A stretch of DNA of 64,000 nt from Rhodobacter sp. SGA-6-6 (GTDB taxonomy: Bacteria > Pseudomonadota > Alphaproteobacteria > Rhodobacterales > Rhodobacteraceae). Under the pieces are notes generated by a model, which had not been told where the DNA came from, did no database searches, and was given only the letters and a program-made list of their open reading frames with translations. The DNA is taken from the NCBI RefSeq assembly GCF_011043545.1, contig NZ_JAAKGP010000002.1, positions 434,001 to 498,000 on the forward strand, written 5' to 3'. The position numbers were made by a program, and so were the translations under genes. Below, piece after piece: positions 59,137 to 64,000 of the stretch (its first letter is position 1; every line of letters starts with the position of its first letter).

Positions 59137-62100
59137 TCAGCTGCGGAAGACCCGGTAGATCGCGGGGATCACCAGCACCGTCAGCAGGGTTGAAGTCAGC
59201 AGTCCGAACAGCAGCGAAAGGGCGAGGCCCTGGAAGATCGGGTCCGCCAGGATCACCACCGCCCCGATCATCGCGGCGATGGCGGTCAAGAGGATCGGCT
59301 TGAACCGGATCGACCCGGCCTCGATCAGCGTGTCCACAGAGGGGCGGGCGCCCGGCGGGGTGGCATGGCGGATGAAGTCCACCAGCAGGATCGAGTTGCG
59401 CACGATGATCCCCGCCAGCGCGATGAAGCCGATCATCGAGGTGGCCGAGAACGGTGCACCGAAGGCCCAGTGGCCGAAGATGATGCCGAGGAAGGTCAGC
59501 GGGATCGGCGTCAGGATCACCAAGGGCAGCCGGAACGACCCGAACTGCGCCACGACAAGGATGTAGATCCCCAGCAGCGCCACCCCGAAGGCCGCGCCCA
59601 TGTCGCGGAAGGTGACCCAGGTCACCTCCCATTCGCCGTCCCACAAGAGGGTGACATGGCTTTCGTCCTCGGGCTGGCCGTGCAGCGCGATCACCGGCGC
59701 GCCCTCGGGCCAGTCCATCGCCGAAAGCGCCTCGCCCACCGCCAGCATCCCGTAGAGCGGCGCCTCGAAATCGCCGGCCAGTTCCGCCGTCACCATCTCG
59801 GCGGCGCGGCCGTTGTGGCGGAAGACGGGGTAGGAGGACAGCTCCTCCGCCACCGTCACCACGTCGCCCAGTTCCACCACCCCCCGCGCGCCCGGCAGGG
59901 TGTTGGCCGGGATTGGCGTGGTCAACAAGCCTTCGTCCAGCACCTTCGCGCCCTTGGGCAGCGAAAGCTGCAAGGGGATCGGGTGCCGGCCGCCGCCGCG
60001 GTGGGAATAGCCGAGCACCTGGCCGCCGTTCAGGATGGCGATGGTGTCGAAGACATCCTGTTCCTGCACCCCGAAGAATTCCAGCTGGTCGGTGGACAGC
60101 ACCAGCCGCAGCCGCCTTGCCTGTTGCCCGAAGCTGTCGTCCACGTCGACGATGAAGGGCACGCTCTCGAAGGCGGCGCGGATCTTCGCCGCCGCTTCCC
60201 GCCTCGCCTCGGGCGTCGGGCCGTAGACCTCGGCCAGCAGGGTGGCCAGCACGGGGGGGCCGGGCGGCGGCTCCACCACCTTCAGGCTGGTGCCCTCGGG
60301 TAGGGCCAGCCCGTCCAGCCGCTGGCGCAGGTCCAGCGCGATGGCATGGCTGCTGCGGTCGCGGTCGTGCTTGGGCGCCAGCAGCACCGAGACCTCGCCC
60401 AGCTGAGGCTCGGCCCGGTTGAAGCTGTGGCGGACGAGGCCGTTGAAGTCGAAGGGCGCGGGGGTGCCGGCGTGGGTCTGCACCGACAGCACCTCGGGCA
60501 GCGCCAGCACCGCGCGGGCCACGTCCTGCGCCACCCGGTCGGTGGCCTCGACCGCGGCGCCCTCGGGCAGGTCGATCATCACCGCGAGTTCGGATTTGTT
60601 GTCGAACGGGAGCAGCTTCACCGTCACGTCGCGGGTGTAAAGCGCGCCGAGCGAGCCGAAGGACAGCACCACCGTCGCCAGCAGGAAGGCCAGCGCCCGG
60701 CCGCGGCTGCGCAGCACCGGGCGGGCGACCGCGGCATAGGCGCGGCCGAGGACGCCGCCCGCCGCGTGGTCGCCATGGGCCAGCTTCGCCCGCCCGGCGA
60801 TCCTGACCATCAGCCAGGGGGTGATGATCACCGCCACGAAGAAGGAGAAGATCATCGCCGCCGAGGCATTGGCCGGGATCGGCGACATGTAGGGGCCCAT
60901 CATGCCGCTGACGAACAGCATCGGCAGCAGCGCCGCCACCACCGTCAGCGTGGCGACGATGGTGGGGTTGCCGACCTCGGCCACCGCGGCGATGGCGGCG
61001 TCGCGGCGCGAGCGGCCATCCTGCATCCCCCAGTGGCGGGCGATGTTCTCGATCACCACGATGGCATCGTCCACCAGGATGCCGATCGAGAAGATCAGCG
61101 CGAACAGGGAAACCCGGTTCAGCGTGTAGCCCATCACCTGCGCGGCGAAGAGCGTCAGCAGGATCGTCACCGGGATGACGATGGCGACCACCAGCGCCTC
61201 GCGCCGGCCGATGGCCAGCCAGACCAAGGCGATGATCGAGACCGTCGCCAGGCCGAGGTGGAACAGCAACTCGTTGGCCTTCTCGTTCGCCGTCTCGCCG
61301 TAGTCGCGGGTGACGGAGACCTGCACCGTATCGGGGATCAGCCCCTCCTCCAGCGCATGCAGCCGGTGCAGCACCTCTTCGGCCACCACCACCGCATTGG
61401 CCCCGGCCCGCTTGGCGATGGCCAGCGTCACCGCCGGGCTGTCGTGGATCGCGCCTTCGGCGTCCTTCTCCACCCGCCGGACGATATGGTCCGAGGTGTC
61501 GGGAACGAAGGAGACCTCGGCCACGTCGGCCACATAGACCGGCCGCCCGTCGCGGGCGGTCAGCAACAGGCCCGCCACCTCGGCCGGGGCCTGCAGGGTC
61601 TGGCCGGCGACCAGATCGACCTGCCCGCCGCCGTCGCGCAAGCGTCCGGTGTTCAGGGTGCGGTTGGCCTGCGCCACCTTGCCCGCCAGCTGTTGCAGCG
61701 TGATGCCGTAAAGCGCCAGCCGGTCGGGGTCGGGCGCGATGCGGATCGCCTCGGGCGCCTCGCCCACCAGATAGGTCAGCCCGACCTCGTCCACCTTCGC
61801 CAGTTCCGCCTGCAACACCCGCGCCAGCCGGGTCAGGTCGTTGGCCGTGACCTCCTGCCCCGGGGCAGCCGAAAGCGTCAGCGACAGGATCGCCACGTCG
61901 TCGATGCCGCGGCCGATCACCAAGGGTTCGCCGATGCCGAGCGGCATCCGGTCCATATTGGCGCGCAGCTTCTCGTGCACCCGCAGGATGGCGTCCTCGG
62001 ACCTGGTGCCGACCTCGTAGCGCGCCGTCACCATCGCCGCATCGTCGCGGGTGTTGCTGTAGACGTGCTCCACCCCGTTGATGCCCTTGACGATGATCTC

Positions 62101-62331
62101 CAGCGGCTCGGTCACCAGCTTGACCGCATCCTCGGCCCGCAGGCCCTGCGCCTGCACATGGATGTCGACCATCGGGACGGAAATCTGCGGCTCCTCCTCG
62201 CGCGGCAGGCTGACCAGCGAGACGAGGCCGGCGGCCAGCGCGGCAAGGATGAAGAGCGGCGTCAGCGCCGAGGCGATGAAGGCCCGGGTCAGGCCGCCGG
62301 CGATGCCGAGGGGGTGGGAAGAATCAGTCAT
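59137..62331 (-). CDS. RND-family efflux transporter permease (AcrB/heavy-metal-like)
   Basis: 1064 residues. Inner-membrane proton-driven pump. The N-terminal part has LVSLPREEEPQISVPMVDIHVQAQGLRAEDAV; the central membrane bundle has SIGILVDDAIVVIENIARHWG with the conserved paired acidic residues of the proton relay (DD); GTPMMLRS-like periplasmic loops are missing, and a short variant is present. It ends with a basic tail. It overlaps the membrane-fusion gene stop by 8 bp and forms an MFP-RND pair. No outer-membrane channel gene is in the window. Confidence 0.92.
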   Translation of the reverse strand: MTDSSHPLGIAGGLTRAFIASALTPLFILAALAAGLVSLVSLPREEEPQISVPMVDIHVQAQGLRAEDAVKLVTEPLEIIVKGINGVEHVYSNTRDDAAMVTARYEVGTRSEDAILRVHEKLRANMDRMPLGIGEPLVIGRGIDDVAILSLTLSAAPGQEVTANDLTRLARVLQAELAKVDEVGLTYLVGEAPEAIRIAPDPDRLALYGITLQQLAGKVAQANRTLNTGRLRDGGGQVDLVAGQTLQAPAEVAGLLLTARDGRPVYVADVAEVSFVPDTSDHIVRRVEKDAEGAIHDSPAVTLAIAKRAGANAVVVAEEVLHRLHALEEGLIPDTVQVSVTRDYGETANEKANELLFHLGLATVSIIALVWLAIGRREALVVAIVIPVTILLTLFAAQVMGYTLNRVSLFALIFSIGILVDDAIVVIENIARHWGMQDGRSRRDAAIAAVAEVGNPTIVATLTVVAALLPMLFVSGMMGPYMSPIPANASAAMIFSFFVAVIITPWLMVRIAGRAKLAHGDHAAGGVLGRAYAAVARPVLRSRGRALAFLLATVVLSFGSLGALYTRDVTVKLLPFDNKSELAVMIDLPEGAAVEATDRVAQDVARAVLALPEVLSVQTHAGTPAPFDFNGLVRHSFNRAEPQLGEVSVLLAPKHDRDRSSHAIALDLRQRLDGLALPEGTSLKVVEPPPGPPVLATLLAEVYGPTPEARREAAAKIRAAFESVPFIVDVDDSFGQQARRLRLVLSTDQLEFFGVQEQDVFDTIAILNGGQVLGYSHRGGGRHPIPLQLSLPKGAKVLDEGLLTTPIPANTLPGARGVVELGDVVTVAEELSSYPVFRHNGRAAEMVTAELAGDFEAPLYGMLAVGEALSAMDWPEGAPVIALHGQPEDESHVTLLWDGEWEVTWVTFRDMGAAFGVALLGIYILVVAQFGSFRLPLVILTPIPLTFLGIIFGHWAFGAPFSATSMIGFIALAGIIVRNSILLVDFIRHATPPGARPSVDTLIEAGSIRFKPILLTAIAAMIGAVVILADPIFQGLALSLLFGLLTSTLLTVLVIPAIYRVFRS

Positions 62332-63325
62332 GCCCCGCCCCATCGGTCTCCACCCGGTCGCCGGGGATCAGGCCGGAGAGGATTTCCACCACCGCCACGC
62401 CGTCGATCACCTCGCGGCTGCCCGGCACCACGGCGCGCAGCGTCAGGGCATCGCCCTCGGCCACGGCAACGAAATCGAGGCCCGAGCGGCGGATCAGCGC
62501 GGTTTCCGGCACCACAAGCGCGCTGCGGCTGGCGATGGGAAGGCGGACCAGCACCCGGGCATCGACGAAATCCTCGGGCAGGCCGGGGACGGCGACATCG
62601 GCGACGACGCGGCCGTTCTCGATCATCGGATAGATGCGCTCCAGCCGCCCCTCCTGCGGGCCGGCGGGGCCTTCGATGCGGATGGCGTCGCCCTCGGCCA
62701 GGGTGGCGGCATGGCGTTCGGGCACCGCGAGGCGCAGGAAGATGCCGCCGCCGCCCAAGGTGACGACCACCTCGCCCGGCATCACCACCGCGCCCGCGGC
62801 CACCGGCACCTCCAGCACCCGGCCCGCCGCCGGGGCCAGCACCGCGCCTTCGGCCGCCTGCTGCTCCACCACCCGCCGCTCGGCCTCCACCGCGGCGATC
62901 TGGCCCTTGATCACATCGACCTGCGTCCGCAGCGCGTCCATCCGCTGCACGGTGGTGACGCCGCGGGCCAGCAGGTCCTCGCCCCGCTTCAGCTCGGCCT
63001 CGGCATTGGCCAGTTGCGCGGCCAGCGAGTCCTTCTGCGCGTCGATGGCGGACAGCTGGAACTCCAGCTTCTGGTCGGTGATCCGGGCCAGCACCGCGCC
63101 GGCCTCGACCAGGTCGCCCTCCTTCACCGCCAGTTCGGTCAGGGTGCCCCCCAGCCGCGCCCGCGCCGGCAGGCGGTCGCGCGCCTCGACCCGGCCGAAG
63201 ACCGCCTTCCAGTCGGTCAACTGCACCGGCCGGACCTCCAGCAGCTCGGCCCGCGCCATGTGCGGCGCAGCCAGCACCAGCGCCAGCGCCAGCAGAATCA
63301 CCCGGCCCATCGTCGCGCGCGCCAT
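62324..63325 (-). CDS. RND efflux membrane-fusion (HlyD/AcrA-like) protein
   Basis: 333 residues with a signal peptide (MGRVILLALALVLAAPHMARA; ATG 63325, or 63310 as an alternative). Lipoyl-like halves flank a coiled coil (LEFQLSAIDAQKDSLAAQLA through EAERRVVEQQAAEGAV), followed by beta-barrel and C-terminal strands. It is the adaptor of the pump encoded downstream. No regulator gene is adjacent. The promoter at 63360 is divergent from paaK. Confidence 0.9.
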   Translation of the reverse strand: MARATMGRVILLALALVLAAPHMARAELLEVRPVQLTDWKAVFGRVEARDRLPARARLGGTLTELAVKEGDLVEAGAVLARITDQKLEFQLSAIDAQKDSLAAQLANAEAELKRGEDLLARGVTTVQRMDALRTQVDVIKGQIAAVEAERRVVEQQAAEGAVLAPAAGRVLEVPVAAGAVVMPGEVVVTLGGGGIFLRLAVPERHAATLAEGDAIRIEGPAGPQEGRLERIYPMIENGRVVADVAVPGLPEDFVDARVLVRLPIASRSALVVPETALIRRSGLDFVAVAEGDALTLRAVVPGSREVIDGVAVVEILSGLIPGDRVETDGAGHD

Positions 63326-63359
63326 ATCCCTTGTCCCCCGGCGATCATTGGTCCACCTG

Positions 63360-63387
63360 CATATATTCACATTATTGCATTTGTAAA
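63360..63387 (-). promoter_or_regulatory. promoter of the efflux operon
   Basis: On the minus strand TTTACA (63382-63387) and TATATG (63360-63365) are 16 nt apart, 35 nt upstream of the adaptor start. The AT-rich stretch around it is partly palindromic (TGCA at both ends of 63358-63379), so a repressor may bind here. Confidence 0.55.
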
Positions 63388-63511
63388 GGATGGATCGGCG
63401 CTTTCCCGGCCATATGCCGCAGGGGCGCCCCGAATTTCGCCCGGGTTCGGACCGAAAATTTGCCATAATCTGACCGCATCCCCACGAAGGGCAGCGCCCC
63501 CGAGACGTTCA

Positions 63512-64000
63512 ATGAGTGACCCGATGCACCACCAGCCCCTCGCCCCCGAACGCCCCCTCGACCGGGACGAGGTGGAGAACGCCTCGCTCGACGCGCTGCG
63601 CGCCCTGCAACTGGACCGGCTGCGCCGCAGCCTGCGCCATGCCTGGGACAACAACCCCATTCAGCAGGCGCGGTTCAGGGCGGCGGGCGCGCATCCCGAC
63701 GACCTGAAGGACCTGTCCGACCTGGCGCGCTTCCCCTTCACCACCAAGGCGGACCTGCGCGAGGGCTATCCCTTCGGCCTCTTCGCCGTCCCGCGCGAGC
63801 GCATCCTGCGGCTGCACGCCTCCTCGGGCACCACCGGCCGGCCGACGGTGGTGGGCTACACCGCCCGCGACCTGGAGATCTGGGCCGATGTCATGGCCCG
63901 CTCGATCCGCGCCGCGGGCGGGCGGCCCGGCGACATGGTGCACAATTCCTTCGGCTACGGGCTTTTCACCGGCGGCCTCGGCTATCATTCCGGCGCCGAG
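63512..64000 (+). CDS. paaK: phenylacetate-CoA ligase, 5' part (runs off the right end)
   Basis: 163 codons are present from the ATG at 63512. PFTTKADLREGYPFGLFAVP and LHASSGTTGRPTVVGYT (P-loop S-S-G-T-T-G) are typical of PaaK, which activates phenylacetate to phenylacetyl-CoA at the start of the paa pathway. The final visible residues are FGYGLFTGGLGYHSGAE, also conserved in PaaK. It is divergent from the RND efflux pair. The rest of the gene lies outside the window. Confidence 0.9.
   Translation, partial: MSDPMHHQPLAPERPLDRDEVENASLDALRALQLDRLRRSLRHAWDNNPIQQARFRAAGAHPDDLKDLSDLARFPFTTKADLREGYPFGLFAVPRERILRLHASSGTTGRPTVVGYTARDLEIWADVMARSIRAAGGRPGDMVHNSFGYGLFTGGLGYHSGAE

Noticed and set aside
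60346-62763. An 805-codon frame opposite the RND pump gene
   Set aside because: His/Arg/Gly-rich antisense composition, no domains, and fully inside a clear RND gene.
1-64000. tRNA, rRNA, insertion sequence, prophage or integrase genes
   Set aside because: No T-loop-like GGTTCGA in gene-free stretches other than the repeat copies, no transposase or integrase motifs, and no composition break.

Overview
The window is about 70% GC, densely packed and free of phage, plasmid or insertion-sequence genes. Gene content and protein sequences point to the chromosome of an alphaproteobacterium of the Rhodobacterales (Rhodobacter/Paracoccus-like). The evidence includes a split F0 ATP-synthase operon with b and b' subunits, MipZ, homospermidine synthase, plant-type glutamate-cysteine ligase, a Hint-domain protein, a pyrB linked to a catalytically degenerate dihydroorotase, and ROSE-type heat-shock control of hsp20. 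Species assignment is not possible from sequence alone.

Layout. 0-7 kb: hisC-tyrC-extensin-like operon (minus), a DsbD N-domain protein, AlgH/YqgE, an LpxR-like lipid A deacylase and a Hint-domain protein. 7-16 kb: rpsD with its promoter and leader, a UPF0114 protein, homospermidine synthase, moaB, a family-4-like uracil-DNA glycosylase, then a plus-strand operon of pyrB, four small membrane-protein genes, a non-catalytic dihydroorotase homologue, plsY and a NYN-type RNase. 16-24 kb: rsmE-hypothetical-gshA divergent from ubiA, an OmpA protein, gabD. 24-32 kb: a secreted peptidoglycan-binding protein, a DUF3857/transglutaminase protein, an ECF sigma factor overlapping a membrane VWA protein, hsp20, and two tandem secreted serine proteases. 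32-40 kb: glcDEF, adenosine kinase-nth, an Ada-like protein, an OmpA lipoprotein, a FadR-type regulator. 40-48 kb: F0 operon atpI-B-E-X-F, an orphan ArsR regulator, malonyl-CoA synthase, mipZ, a WYL regulator, RidA. 48-56 kb: a minus-strand operon running ffh - four tandem GNAT acetyltransferases - chorismate mutase - rpsP - a 55-residue membrane protein - rimM - membrane protein - trmD, followed by rplS-rpmE with its own promoter and a long leader. 56-64 kb: LysR regulator, EamA transporter, gluconokinase, DUF2892 protein, an RND/MFP efflux pair, and the start of paaK running off the right end.

The strongest non-gene signals are repeats. A roughly 150-215 bp intergenic element made of up to four consecutive hairpins occurs five times (about 18.2, 30.3, 37.9, 56.1 and 57.4 kb). 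In four copies the same end points toward the start codon of the next gene. A second, shorter imperfect palindrome bounded by CTCGTCG/CGACGAG occurs five times, nearly always just after a stop codon. A third motif (GCCTCCGGCGGG..TATTTG) and a set of AT-rich hairpins placed 1-3 nt after stop codons also recur. I know of no description of the four-hairpin element, but could not search for one.

Notable biology includes a probable sigma-32 promoter plus ROSE-like thermometer upstream of hsp20, a GntR-type operator in front of glcD, ribosomal-protein leaders in front of rpsD and rplS, and coupling by 1-4 bp overlaps along most of the ffh-rimM operon. All functional calls are from sequence reading alone, without database searches.
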